Of a stretch of DNA of 64,000 nucleotides, positions 45,571 to 55,500 are shown one piece after another (positions within the stretch are counted from its first letter, which is position 1; the number at the start of each line of letters is the position of its first letter). Where the stretch lies: assembly GCF_900106675.1 (NCBI RefSeq), contig NZ_FNOB01000003.1:1-64000 (forward strand), given 5' to 3'. The translations under genes were made by a program, and so were the position numbers. The notes beneath the pieces are model-generated. The model searched no databases. It was not told where the DNA came from and worked only from the letters and a program-made list of their open reading frames with translations. The DNA comes from Allgaiera indica. Lineage in GTDB: Bacteria; Pseudomonadota; Alphaproteobacteria; Rhodobacterales; Rhodobacteraceae.

Positions 45571-46541
45571 GGATCGTGACCGAGGCCCAGCTACGCCAGG
45601 CCCTGCCGCTGGATCTTGCCGCCGTCGAGGCCGTCGAGGGCGCCTTTGCCGCGCTGGCGAAGGGTGGCGTGGTGATGCCGCCGGTCATGTCCATGGATCT
45701 GGCGGCCGCGCATGGCGAAGTCGATGTGAAGACCGCCTATATCCCGGGCTACGACGGCTTCGCCATCAAGGTCAGCCCCGGTTTCTTCGACAACCCGAAG
45801 CTGGGGCTGCCCAGCCTGAACGGGCTGATGGTGCTGTTTTCGGCGCGGACCGGTCTGGTGCAGGCGCTGTTTCTCGACAACGGCTATCTGACCGACCTGC
45901 GCACCGCCGCCGCCGGCGCCGTGGCCGCGCGGCATCTGGCGCCCTCGCGGGTAACGACGGCGGGGGTGATGGGCACCGGCGTGCAGGCGCGCCTGCAGAT
46001 CGCCGCCGCGCATCTGGTGCGGCCCTTCGCGCGCGTCCTTGTATGGGGCCGCGATCTTGCCCGCGCGCAGGCCTGTGCGGCCGACATCGCCCGTGATCTG
46101 GGCGTCGAGGCCCGGGCCGAGGCCGATCCGGCGCGTCTGGTCCGCGACAGCCAGCTGGTCGTCACTACCACGCCCGCGAAGACACCGATCCTGCGCGCCG
46201 AATGGCTGCATCCGGGCCTGCATATCACCGCGATGGGTGCTGACCAGGCGGGCAAGAACGAGATCCAGCCGACCGCGCTGGCCGCTGCCGATCTCTATGT
46301 CTGCGACCGGGTCAGCCAGTGTGAAACGCTGGGAGAGTTGCGTAGCGCGCGTGCCTCGGGTGACTGGACCGGGGCCACACCGCCGGAGCTGGGCGCGGTG
46401 GTTCTGGGCCGCTCGCCGGGGCGGGGTTCGGAGGATCAGGTGACCATCGCCGACCTCACCGGCACCGGGGTGCAGGACACCGCCATCGCCTGCCACGCGC
46501 TTCCCCGGCTGGGGGACGCCGGCAGCGTGATCAGGGCGTGA
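45555..46541 (+). CDS. eutC: ectoine utilization protein EutC (ornithine cyclodeaminase-like)
   Basis: A 328-residue protein of the ornithine cyclodeaminase/mu-crystallin family with an NAD-binding Rossmann domain. Segments EVDVKTAYIPGYDGFAIKVS, FFDNPKLGLPSLNGLMV and DNGYLTDLRTAAAGAVAARH match EutC. It probably reduces the imine formed by EutB in the conversion of the hydroxylated compound to the non-hydroxylated one. It overlaps eutB by 16 bases and is followed after three bases by the asnC-type gene. The related iminosuccinate reductase of the beta-hydroxyaspartate cycle is the main alternative. Confidence 0.85.
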   Translation: MAQDIRIVTEAQLRQALPLDLAAVEAVEGAFAALAKGGVVMPPVMSMDLAAAHGEVDVKTAYIPGYDGFAIKVSPGFFDNPKLGLPSLNGLMVLFSARTGLVQALFLDNGYLTDLRTAAAGAVAARHLAPSRVTTAGVMGTGVQARLQIAAAHLVRPFARVLVWGRDLARAQACAADIARDLGVEARAEADPARLVRDSQLVVTTTPAKTPILRAEWLHPGLHITAMGADQAGKNEIQPTALAAADLYVCDRVSQCETLGELRSARASGDWTGATPPELGAVVLGRSPGRGSEDQVTIADLTGTGVQDTAIACHALPRLGDAGSVIRA

Positions 46542-46544
46542 ACC

Positions 46545-47045
46545 ATGCAGCTTGACCGGCGCGATATCGAAATCCTGCGCGTGCTGTCGCGCGAGGGGCG
46601 GATCACCAAGACGGCGCTGGCCGAAAAGGTGGGCCTGTCGCCCACGCCCTGCTGGGAGCGGCTGAAAAAGCTGGAGAGTGCCGGCATCATCGTGGGCTAT
46701 CATGCCGAGATCGCGCTGAAGCGGATCGGCCCCCATGTCACCGTCTTCATGGCCGCCGAACTGGCCGACCACACCGCCGCGCGCTTTCGCATCTTCGAGG
46801 ACGAGGTGCGCCGGCGTGACGAGATCACCGCGTGCTGGGCGCTGGGCGGCGGCTATGATTACCTGCTGCAGGTCATCGCGCGCGACATCGACGCCTATCA
46901 GCGGCTGGTCGATGATCTGCTAGAGGCCCATATCGGGCTGGCGCGATATTTCACCTATATCGTGACCAAGCCGGTGAAGGGCGCGGGCGTGCCGCCGCTG
47001 GCGCTGATCGCGGGGCTGGGGGCGGCAGAGGATTCCTCTGCCTGA
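46545..47045 (+). CDS. Lrp/AsnC family transcriptional regulator
   Basis: A 166-residue Lrp/AsnC regulator. The N-terminal helix-turn-helix is clear (LDRRDIEILRVLSREGRITK and SPTPCWERLKKLESAGII), followed by the RAM effector-binding domain. The corresponding gene in ectoine clusters (AsnC/DoeX) senses pathway metabolites such as acetyl-diaminobutyrate or diaminobutyrate. It lies inside the eut operon, so autoregulation with the operon is likely. Confidence 0.88.
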   Translation: MQLDRRDIEILRVLSREGRITKTALAEKVGLSPTPCWERLKKLESAGIIVGYHAEIALKRIGPHVTVFMAAELADHTAARFRIFEDEVRRRDEITACWALGGGYDYLLQVIARDIDAYQRLVDDLLEAHIGLARYFTYIVTKPVKGAGVPPLALIAGLGAAEDSSA

Positions 47046-47148
47046 CCCCGGGGTGGGGCGATGAAATCGCCTGCCTGGCGCCCCAAGTTTGGCCCGATCG
47101 TCTGACCGCCTTGGCGCAGTCTTGCGCCGAACGATCAGGATGATTCCC

Positions 47149-48624
47149 ATGCTCGATACAGCCCTCTCGCTTCGCGGCGACATCACCGACAAGCGCCTCG
47201 TGCGCAATTTCTCCTATCTTGGCGGCAAGTGGACGGCGGCGGCGGACGGCGCCACCTTCGTCGTCACCGACCCTGCCAACGGCGCCCAGGTGGGCGAGGT
47301 GGCGGCGCTGACCGCGGCCCAGGCGCGCGACGCGGTGGACGCGGCGCAGGCGGCCTTTCCCGCCTGGTCGGCGCTGCTGCCGCAGGATCGTTCGGCCCTG
47401 CTGCGCCGCTGGTTCGAACTGATGGGCGAAACCCGCGAGGATCTGGCCCGCATCATGGTGCTCGAACAGGGCAAGCCGCTGTCCGAGGCGTGGGGCGAGA
47501 TCGACTATGCGGCCTCGTTCATCGAATTCTACGCCGAGGAGGCGAAGCGCCCCAATATCGAGGGCGTCACCAGCCATCTGCACGACGCCGAGGTCGAGGT
47601 CTGGCGCGAACCCGTGGGGGTGGCGGCACTGATCACGCCGTGGAACTTCCCCGCCGCCATGCTGACCCGCAAGGCCGCCGCGGCGCTGGCCGCGGGCTGC
47701 ACCGTGGTCGCGCATCCTTCGGCCGAGACCCCGTTCTCGGCCCTGGCGCTGGCGGAGCTTGCCGAACGCGCGGGCTTTCCGCCGGGTGTCTTCAACGTGG
47801 TCACCGGCGACGCACCGACGATCGTCAAGCCGTGGACCGAAGACACCCGCGTGCGCGCGCTGTCGTTCACCGGCTCGACCCGGGTGGGGCAGCTTCTTTA
47901 CCGCCAAAGTGCCGCGACGGTGAAGCGGCTGGTGCTGGAACTGGGCGGCCACGCGCCGGTGATCGTCTTCGCCGATGCCGATCTCGACCACGCGGTGGCC
48001 GAGACGATGAAGGCCAAGTTCGCCACCTCGGGCCAGGATTGCCTGGGTGCGAACCGGATCTTTGTCGAGCGCGGCATCTATGACGCCTTCTGCGCGCGCT
48101 TCGCCGAGGCCACGCAGGCGCTGACCGTCGGTCCCGGGATGGACGACCCCGACATCGGCCCGCTGATGAACGAAGCCGCCGTCGCCAAGCAGGAGGAACA
48201 CGTCGCCGACGCGCTGGCGAAGGGTGCGCGCCTTGTCTGCGGCGGCGCGCGGCATCCGCTGGGGCCGCTTTTCTATCAGCCCACGGTGCTTGCCGACGTG
48301 CCCGAGGAGGCGCTGATCCTGGCCGAGGAAACCTTTGGCCCCGTCGCGGCGATCCTGCCGTTCGATACCGAGGACGAGGTCGTCACCCGCGCCAACGCCA
48401 CCGAATACGGGCTGGTCGCCTATCTGCACAGCCTTGATCCGCGTCGGATCTACCGGGTCAGCCGGGCGCTGCAATTCGGCATGGTGGCGGTCAACCGCAC
48501 CAAGGTGACCGGCGCGCCGATCCCCTTCGGCGGCATGAAGCAGTCCGGCATCGGCCGCGAAGGCGCCCGGCTGGGGATGGAGGCCTTCACCGAGGTCAAA
48601 TACGTCTGCCGCAACTGGGCCTGA
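47149..48624 (+). CDS. doeC: NAD-dependent aldehyde dehydrogenase, ectoine-cluster Ssd/DoeC type
   Basis: A 491-residue aldehyde dehydrogenase. The catalytic residues are Glu264 in LVLELGG and Cys298 in SGQDCLG, with the substrate/cofactor segment ITPWNFPAAM at 162-171. The sequence is closest in pattern to succinate-semialdehyde dehydrogenases; in the ectoine pathway this enzyme oxidises L-aspartate semialdehyde to aspartate. AGGA eight bases before the ATG at 47149 supports this start over ATG 47140. About 100 bases after the regulator, in the same operon. Confidence 0.85.
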   Translation: MLDTALSLRGDITDKRLVRNFSYLGGKWTAAADGATFVVTDPANGAQVGEVAALTAAQARDAVDAAQAAFPAWSALLPQDRSALLRRWFELMGETREDLARIMVLEQGKPLSEAWGEIDYAASFIEFYAEEAKRPNIEGVTSHLHDAEVEVWREPVGVAALITPWNFPAAMLTRKAAAALAAGCTVVAHPSAETPFSALALAELAERAGFPPGVFNVVTGDAPTIVKPWTEDTRVRALSFTGSTRVGQLLYRQSAATVKRLVLELGGHAPVIVFADADLDHAVAETMKAKFATSGQDCLGANRIFVERGIYDAFCARFAEATQALTVGPGMDDPDIGPLMNEAAVAKQEEHVADALAKGARLVCGGARHPLGPLFYQPTVLADVPEEALILAEETFGPVAAILPFDTEDEVVTRANATEYGLVAYLHSLDPRRIYRVSRALQFGMVAVNRTKVTGAPIPFGGMKQSGIGREGARLGMEAFTEVKYVCRNWA

Positions 48625-48650
48625 CACCGAATTCAACGAAAGGACGCAAG

Positions 48651-50021
48651 ATGCTGAGAAACGATCAACTTGAAAGCTGGGACCGCGAGAACTTCTTCCA
48701 CCCGTCGACCCATCTCGCCCAGTTCGCCCGCGGCGAGCTGCCCCAGCGCGTGGTCACCGGCGGCTCGGGCGTGTTCATCGAGGACCGTGACGGCAATAAG
48801 CTGATGGATGCCTTCGCCGGCCTCTACTGCGTGAACGTGGGCTACGGGCGCACCGAGATCGCGGACGCCATCGCCGCGCAGGCAAAGGAACTGGCCTATT
48901 ACCACTCCTATGTCGGCCATGGCACCGAGGCCTCGATCACGCTGGCGAAGATGATCCTCGACCGCGCGCCCGCGAACATGTCGAAGGTCTATTTCGGCCT
49001 TGGCGGGTCGGACGCGAACGAGACCAACATCAAGCTGGTCTGGTACATGAACAACATCCTCGGCCGCCCCGAGAAGAAGAAGATCATCTCGCGCTGGCGC
49101 GGCTATCACGGATCCGGCCTGATGACCGGATCACTGACGGGGCTGGAGCTGTTTCACAAGAAGTTCGACCTGCCGCTGACCCAGGTGATCCATACCGAGG
49201 CACCCTATTACTTCCGCCGCCCCGATGCCGCGATGACCGAGGCCGAGTTCACCGCCCATTGCGCGGCCGAACTGGAAAAACTGATCGAGGCCGAGGGCGC
49301 CGACACCATCGCCGCCTTCATCGGCGAGCCGGTGCTGGGCACGGGCGGCATCGTGCCGCCGCCCGCGGGCTATTGGGAAGCGATCCAGAAGGTCTTGAAG
49401 AAGCACGACATCCTGCTGATCGCCGATGAGGTCGTCACCGGCTTTGGCCGTCTGGGCACGATGTTCGGCTCGGACCATTACGGGATCGAGGCCGACATCA
49501 TCACCATCGCCAAGGGGCTGACCTCGGCCTATGCGCCGTTGTCGGGCTCGATCGTGTCGGACAAGGTGTGGAAGGTGCTGGAGCAGGGCACCGATGAATT
49601 CGGCGCCATCGGCCATGGCTGGACCTATTCGGCCCATCCGATCGGCGCGGCGGCGGGTGTCGCCAACCTGCGCCTGATCGATAGCCTTGGCCTGGTCGAG
49701 AACGCCGGGACGGTGGGGGCCTACCTGAACCGCGCGATGAAAGAGGCGCTGGGCGATCACGCCCACGTCGGCGACATCCGCGGCGAGGGCATGCTTTGCG
49801 CCGTGGAATTCGTCGAGGACCGCGACGCGCGACGCTTCTTCGGGGCCGAGCGCAAGGTGGGGCCGCAGATCGCCGCGGCACTGCTGAAGCGCGACGTGAT
49901 CGGCCGGGCGATGCCGCAGGGCGACATCCTGGGCTTCGCGCCGCCCCTGTGTCTGACTCAGGACGAGGCCGACCGCATCGTCGCCGCGACCCAAGAGGCC
50001 GTGAGCGAAGTATTGGGCTGA
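48651..50021 (+). CDS. doeD: class III aminotransferase, ectoine-cluster Atf/DoeD type
   Basis: A 456-residue PLP class III (omega) aminotransferase. The PLP lysine is Lys288 in IAKGLTSAY, and the upstream DEVVTGFGR loop is present. In ectoine degradation the enzyme at this position converts L-2,4-diaminobutyrate to aspartate semialdehyde, which DoeC then oxidises. On sequence alone it could also be another omega-aminotransferase (beta-alanine, taurine or GABA type). AAAGGACG precedes the ATG. A hairpin follows the stop. Confidence 0.85.
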   Translation: MLRNDQLESWDRENFFHPSTHLAQFARGELPQRVVTGGSGVFIEDRDGNKLMDAFAGLYCVNVGYGRTEIADAIAAQAKELAYYHSYVGHGTEASITLAKMILDRAPANMSKVYFGLGGSDANETNIKLVWYMNNILGRPEKKKIISRWRGYHGSGLMTGSLTGLELFHKKFDLPLTQVIHTEAPYYFRRPDAAMTEAEFTAHCAAELEKLIEAEGADTIAAFIGEPVLGTGGIVPPPAGYWEAIQKVLKKHDILLIADEVVTGFGRLGTMFGSDHYGIEADIITIAKGLTSAYAPLSGSIVSDKVWKVLEQGTDEFGAIGHGWTYSAHPIGAAAGVANLRLIDSLGLVENAGTVGAYLNRAMKEALGDHAHVGDIRGEGMLCAVEFVEDRDARRFFGAERKVGPQIAAALLKRDVIGRAMPQGDILGFAPPLCLTQDEADRIVAATQEAVSEVLG

Positions 50022-50036
50022 GGTCTGGAACCCATC

Positions 50037-50064
50037 GGGCGCGCGTCCTGACCGGCGCGCGCCC
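50037..50064 (+). terminator. hairpin at the end of the eut operon
   Basis: GGGCGCGCG (50037-50045) pairs with CGCGCGCCC (50056-50064) over a ten-base loop, 15 bases after the aminotransferase stop. No T-run follows, so the assignment as a terminator rests on its position and stem alone. It lies between two converging genes. Confidence 0.45.
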
Positions 50065-50099
50065 CGACTGGCGCGCGTCTCGCCCTCGCCGGGGCCTTG

Positions 50100-50495
50100 T
50101 TAGGAAATCACCGCGCGCACGGCGCGTTCGATTTCCAGCGGCGAGGACGGTTTGGGGCAGATTCGCGCCCCGGGATAGCGGCGCGCCAGCGCGCCGGGGT
50201 CCGCGTGGCCGGAATGGAAGATGATCGGCACATTGGCGGCATGCAGCGCATCGGCCAAATCGTAAACCTCGCCATCGGTCAACTGGACATCGAGGATCGC
50301 GACGTCGGGCTTGCGCCCTGCCATCGCCGCAAACCCGGAGGCCACCGATGGATAGGGGCCGATCACCGCCAGCCCCATGTCTTCCAGAATGAATTGTAGG
50401 TCGAGGGCCACGATCGCCTCGTCCTCGAGGACAAGAACGCCCAGGCTTGTCCCGATCGCCTCATCCCTGCTCAGAACCATGCTCGCATCTGTCAT
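50100..50495 (-). CDS. stand-alone response regulator receiver protein
   Basis: A 131-residue single receiver domain with no output domain. The pocket residues are Glu24/Asp25, phosphoacceptor Asp69 (ILDVQLTDG), switch Ser95 and Lys115 (CPKPSS). The LTDGEVYDLADAL pattern is typical of receivers paired with HWE-type histidine kinases. The partner kinase is not adjacent. It may act by protein-protein contact or as a phosphate sink. It converges on the eut operon. Confidence 0.88.
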   Translation of the reverse strand: MTDASMVLSRDEAIGTSLGVLVLEDEAIVALDLQFILEDMGLAVIGPYPSVASGFAAMAGRKPDVAILDVQLTDGEVYDLADALHAANVPIIFHSGHADPGALARRYPGARICPKPSSPLEIERAVRAVIS

Positions 50496-51144
50496 AGCTA
50501 AACCTGCTCACGCGCTGTGTTCCCAGCGCCTCGATATGAACCTGCCTTGCAAGCCGAGCGGTCGACAGATTTTTCAGCGTGGTGCCGAAACCTATGGCCG
50601 CGCCCTTGCTTGACGGGAATAACGCGTGATCCCGGAATTCGTTCCACTCAAGCACAGCAATTGCCGTGTTTTCAACCCCTTCGCGAGTCTCGCGCTGCAA
50701 TATCTATTTAATTGTCTCCGAATTGGCGTCAATGCTGGCTTAATATACATGCTTGTATCCAATTGGTAAAAAATTGGTAAACAAGAGGGGCCCGTTTCAG
50801 GCCAAATATATGTGGCCACCGGTGACGGACTTCGACCTTGTGCGCTGCGGCAAGGACGATCTGGCGGGCCTTCGGGGGGGCAGGGGCAGATCGGCCGTGC
50901 GGCACGGCCTGGCGCGGCGGCAGGTCGGACCGGCCCCCGCAGCGACCGGATCGTGCATCGGTGCCGCGCCAGCCAAGTGCAAATTTTCAAGCCCTTCGAG
51001 TTTCGCTTGCCGTCAGGGTACGGCGCGTGGCGAATGGCCGTCCGCGCTCGGTATCGGCGGCGATCACCGAAATGGAGCGACAGGCCAAGCCGCCCCGGCA
51101 GATTGCGACGCGCGAAGGGCGGATCCGTTTTGGCGTGGGGCGGG
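50496..51144. other. 649-bp intergenic region with an AT-rich core
   Basis: No gene is supported here. The part near 50700-50790 is markedly AT-rich for this genome and holds repeats, listed separately; it is a likely promoter/operator for the receiver gene or the remains of another gene. The rest (50790-51144) is GC-rich. Long open frames cross it on both strands, but their products are Arg/Pro/Ala-rich and lack any domain, so I regard them as shadows. Confidence 0.5.
50745..50781. promoter_or_regulatory. possible operator: inverted repeat and direct repeats
   Basis: ATACA (50745-50749) and TGTAT (50754-50758) form an inverted repeat with a four-base spacer. Just after it AATTGGTAAA occurs twice, at 50761-50770 and 50772-50781, 11 bases apart (about one helical turn). 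Such patterns suit TetR- or GntR-type binding sites, but the regulator is not in the window. The nearest leftward gene is the receiver at 50100-50495. Confidence 0.35.
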
Positions 51145-52566
51145 TCAATCGGCCGATCCGGGCCTGGTTCCATCCTTGGCCCTGGTCTTGATGGTGCCGG
51201 CGGGGCCATTGGCGGCCGGGGCGGCGATCCGCCAGCCGCGCCCGACCGCAATCTGCAACTGCGCCCAGCCGGCGGCGCGGGATTGCTGGGCGCTGGCCAG
51301 CGAGAGCTGGGCGCTGGCCAGCGAGCGCTCGTTGGTAAGCAGGTCGATCAGGGTGGTCGTGCCGGCCTGATAGGTCTGGCGCGACAGCGAAACCACCTTC
51401 TGGAATGCGCGAACCGCATCGCGCGCGCGGGCGACCGATTGTCCGGCGCGGATATAGGAGGATTGCGCCGCCTGCACGTTCTGCACCGCGCTCAGCACCG
51501 TGCTTTTCCAGGCCAGTTCGGCCTGTCTGGCGGCGCTCAGCTTGGCGGCGGCGGCGGCGGCCAGGGCGGGCTGGTTCAGGATCGGCGCCAGCAGCGAGGC
51601 GCCGAAGCCCCAGCTTTGGGTGCTGGCGGTGGTGATCGTGCCGGTCAGGCTGATCTGCGGCAGGCGGGCGGCATCGGCCACGCCCACCGCGGCGATGGCG
51701 GCGGCATAGCTGCGTTCGGCCGAACGCACGTCGGGGCGGTTGCGTAGCAGGTCGGCGGGCACGCCCGGCGCGGCATGGGTGCGCGGCGCGGGCTGCGCGC
51801 CACCGCGGCTGAACTGTTTCAGAAGCGGCCCCGCGGGTTCGGCCAGCAGCGTGGCCAGCGCATAGACCGCGCCGTCATAGCCATTTTCCAGCGCCGGCAG
51901 CGTGGCGCGCGATTGCGCCAGCGCGGCGTCGGCCTGGGCCACGTCCAGTTCGGTCGCGGTGCCGGCGTCCAGCTGGGCATGGACGATGCGCAGCGTCTGG
52001 CGGCGCGACGCGATGGTGGCGCGCGTGATCGCCGCGGCGTTCTGATAGTAGCGGGCGTTGATGTAGTTCGACACCAGGCTGGACAGGAAGGTCAGCCTGG
52101 CGGTGCCCACGTCCAGCCTGGCCGCCTGCAGCTGGGCCAGCGCCTGTTCGCGCGCCTGCGCCGCCCCGCCGAACAGGTCCAAAACCAGCGACGGGCTGAA
52201 GCTGGCCTTGTCGGTGTTCGAGACCCCGCCGGTCAGGTTCGTCCCCCGCGTGGCAGAGGCCGACACCCCGCCGCCGATCAGCGACGCTGCCCCGGTGGTG
52301 CGCAGCGTGGCCTCGGCCTGCACGACGCGCTCCAGCGCGGTCCGGATCGACAGGTTCTGCGCCAGCCCCCGCGCGGTCAGCCCATCGAGCATGGGATCGC
52401 GGTAGTCGCGCCACCACATCTGGGTGCTGACATCGCCCACCGTCCGGGCGCTGCCGCCGACATAGCTGGCCGGCAGGGCGATCGTGGGCGCCTTGAACTG
52501 TGGCCCCGCGGCGCAGCCGGCGAGCACAAGCATCGTCAGGGCGGCAAGAGGTCGCGTGGGGGTCAT
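51145..52566 (-). CDS. outer-membrane efflux lipoprotein, NodT/TolC family
   Basis: A 473-residue outer-membrane channel component of an RND pump. A lipoprotein signal with lipobox LAGC (Cys18) is seen in MTPTRPLAALTMLVLAGC. Two outer-membrane efflux protein repeats follow, with coiled helices rich in Ala/Gln (for example SLASAQLSLASAQQS near 425). It is the last gene of a three-gene operon (adaptor, pump, channel) and overlaps the pump gene by four bases. Confidence 0.92.
   Translation of the reverse strand: MTPTRPLAALTMLVLAGCAAGPQFKAPTIALPASYVGGSARTVGDVSTQMWWRDYRDPMLDGLTARGLAQNLSIRTALERVVQAEATLRTTGAASLIGGGVSASATRGTNLTGGVSNTDKASFSPSLVLDLFGGAAQAREQALAQLQAARLDVGTARLTFLSSLVSNYINARYYQNAAAITRATIASRRQTLRIVHAQLDAGTATELDVAQADAALAQSRATLPALENGYDGAVYALATLLAEPAGPLLKQFSRGGAQPAPRTHAAPGVPADLLRNRPDVRSAERSYAAAIAAVGVADAARLPQISLTGTITTASTQSWGFGASLLAPILNQPALAAAAAAKLSAARQAELAWKSTVLSAVQNVQAAQSSYIRAGQSVARARDAVRAFQKVVSLSRQTYQAGTTTLIDLLTNERSLASAQLSLASAQQSRAAGWAQLQIAVGRGWRIAAPAANGPAGTIKTRAKDGTRPGSAD
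51286..51327 (-). repeat. 21-bp tandem duplication in the efflux channel gene
   Basis: Two copies of a 21-base unit starting CTGGGCGCTGGCCAGCGAG lie at 51286-51306 and 51307-51327 with one mismatch. In the protein this gives a seven-residue repeat, SLASAQL then SLASAQQ, in a periplasmic helix, so the reading frame is kept and the helix lengthened by two turns. Confidence 0.7.
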
Positions 52567-55500
52567 GAGGTCTCCGATGGGCGCTTGAAAGACAGGGCCT
52601 GGGTGAGCTTGCGGATCAGAACATAGAAGGCGGGCACAAGGAAGACGCCGATCACCGTCGAGGCGATCATGCCGCCGACCACCCCGATGCCGATGGCGTT
52701 CTGCGCCGCCGCCCCCGCGCCGGTGGCGGTGGCCAGCGGCAGCACCCCCAGGATGAAGGCGAAAGAGGTCATCAGGATTGGCCGCAGCCGCAGCCCGGCG
52801 GCCTCGATCGCCGCCGACAACAGGTCGCGCCCTTCGTGGCGCAGGCGTTCGGCGAATTCCACGATCAGGATCGCATTGCGCGAGGCCAGGCCGATCGTGG
52901 TCAGCACGCCCACCTTGAAATAGACATCGTTCGACTGGCCCAGGAAATAGGCCGCCGCCACCGCGCCCAGCATCCCCACCGGCACCGCCAGCATCACCGC
53001 GAAGGGGATCGACCAGCTTTCATAAAGCGCCGCCAGCGCCAGGAACACCACCAGCACCGACAGCGCGTAAAGCAGCGGCGCCTGCGCCCCGGACTGGCGT
53101 TCCTGATAGCTGATCCCGGTCCAGGCGGTGCCGTAGCCGCCGGGCAGCCGTTGCACCAGCTTCTGTATCTCGTCCATTGCCTGCCCCGAGGAATAGCCCG
53201 CCCCCGCCGAGCCCGAGATCTGCACCGCCGAGACCGCGTCATAGCGTTCCAGCCGCGGCGGCACCGGCTTCCACGAGGTGGTGACGAAGGCCGAGAACGG
53301 CACCATCTCTCCCGTCGTGTTGCGCGCGTACCAGTTCATCACGTCGGAGGGCTGCATCCGGTAGGGCGCGTCGCCCTCGACGATCACCGGGTTCAACTGG
53401 GTGCCCAGCAGGAAATCGTTCACCGTGTCGCCGGCGAAGATCACCGACAGCATCTTGTTGATATCCGACAGCGACAGCCCGTAGCTTTCGGCCTTCTGCT
53501 GGTCGATGTTGATCTGCAGCGCGGCCTGATCGCCGGTCGCGTCGGCGCGCACCGAGGACAGCATGGGATCGCGGTTGGCCTCGTCCGCCAGGGACTTGGC
53601 GGCGGCCTGAAGGGCGGCGCTGCCGTTGCCGGCCTGATCGATCAGGTACATGTCGAAGCCGCCGGAATTGCCGATCCCGCGGATCGCCGGGGGCTGAACC
53701 GCAAAGATCTCGCCGGCGCGGAGCGTGTGGAAATACATGTTGGCGCGCCGCGCCAGCGCGGGCGCCGCCATCGCCGGGTGGCCGGCGCGCACCGAGAACG
53801 GCTTTAGCCGCACGAACAGCATCGCGTGGTTCTGCCCCGACCCCGAAAATCCGAAACCCAGCGCCGCGAAGGTCGAGGCGACGGCGTCCTTTTCCTTGGT
53901 AAGATAGAATTGCTCGACCTGCTTCACGGTGGCCAGGGTCTGCTGGCTGGTGGCACCCTCGGGCAGGGTGATGATGGTCATCAAGACGCCCTGGTCCTCG
54001 GTCGGCAGGAAGGAGGAATTCATCCGGCTGTAGATCATCCAGGCGCCGCCCAGGATCACCGCCAGGATCAGCGGCATGACGATCAGCCGCCGCGCCAGGC
54101 TGCGGGCAGTGCCGCGATAGAAATTGCGCAACCCGTCGAAGCCCTGGTTGAACCAGCGCGCGGGGGCAAAGCGCGGCGCGGCGCCATGGGATTTCAAGAG
54201 ACGCGCGCAAAGAGCCGGCGACAGGATCATCGCCACCGCCAGCGACAGCGTCATCGCGGTGACGATGGTGATGGAAAATTGCCGGTAGATCACCCCCGTC
54301 GCGCCGCCGAAGAAGGCCATCGGCAGGAACACCGCCGACAGCACCACGTTGATCCCCAGCAGCGCCGAGGTGATCTGCCCCATGCTCTTGCGGGTGGCCG
54401 CCATGGCCGACAGATGTTCCTCTTCCATCAGGCGCTGGACGTTTTCCACCACCACGATCGCATCGTCGACCAGCAGGCCGATGGCCAGGACCAGCGCGAA
54501 CATGGTCAGCGTATTGATGCTGAAGCCCGCGACATAGAGCACCGCGAGGGTGCCCATCAGCACCACCGGCACGGCGATCAGCGGGATCAGCGTGGCGCGC
54601 CAGGTGTGCAGGAAGACCAGCAGCACCAGGAACACCAGCACCACCGCCTCGATCAGCGTGTGATAGACCTGCTGGATCGACAGCTCGACGAAGGGAGAGG
54701 TGTCGTAGGCCACCTTAAAGGCGGTCCCCGGGGGCAGGGCGGATGCCAGCTTGGCCAGCGTCGCCTTCACCGCGGCCGATGTGGCGATGGCGTTGGCGCC
54801 GGTTTCCAGCTGCACGCCGAAGCCCGCGGCGGGCTTGCCCGAATAGCGCGAACTGACGCCATAGCTTGCCTGCCCGATCGCCACCCGCGCCACGTCGCCC
54901 AGCCGCACGGTGGCGCCGCCCGAGGTGGTTTTCAGCAGGATGTTCTGGAACTGCGCGACGGTGCGAAGCTGGCTTTGCGCGGTGATCGTGGCGGTGAATT
55001 GCTGGCCCTTCACCGTCGGCTGGTCGCCAAGCGCGCCGACCGAGACGTTGGTGTTCTGCGCCGTCACCGCGCTGACCACGTCGTTGGGCGTCAGCTGGTA
55101 GCGCAGCAGCGCCATCGGATCCAGCCAGATCCGCATCGCATAGCCCGAGCCGAAGATATGGATGCCGCCGACGCCCGGGGTGCGCTCGATCGGCTGCTGC
55201 ACCACATTGGTCAGGATATTGCCCAGCTCGGCCGAGCTGTAGCCGCCCTTTTCCGCCACCAGCGAGCCCACCATCAGGATCGACGACGACCGCCGCGTGA
55301 CTGATACGCCCAGGGTCTGCACCGAGGTCGGCAATTGCCGTTCGATCTGGCCCACCTGGGTTTGCACGTCGCTTTGCGCGGTGACCGGATCGACCGATTG
55401 GTCGAAGGTCACCGTGATCGCGGATGCGCCCTGCGAAGAGGTGCTTTCCATGTAGATCATGCCGTCGAGGCCGGTGAGCGCGTTCTCGATCACCCGGGTC

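Noticed and set aside
44536-46541. beta-Hydroxyaspartate cycle genes
   Set aside because: The cycle's aminotransferase and aldolase are absent, and downstream asnC, aldehyde dehydrogenase and class III aminotransferase match the ectoine set.
50753-51370. 205-codon open frame in the gap before the efflux operon
   Set aside because: It overlaps the end of the efflux channel gene, lacks a ribosome site and has a low-complexity product with no domain.
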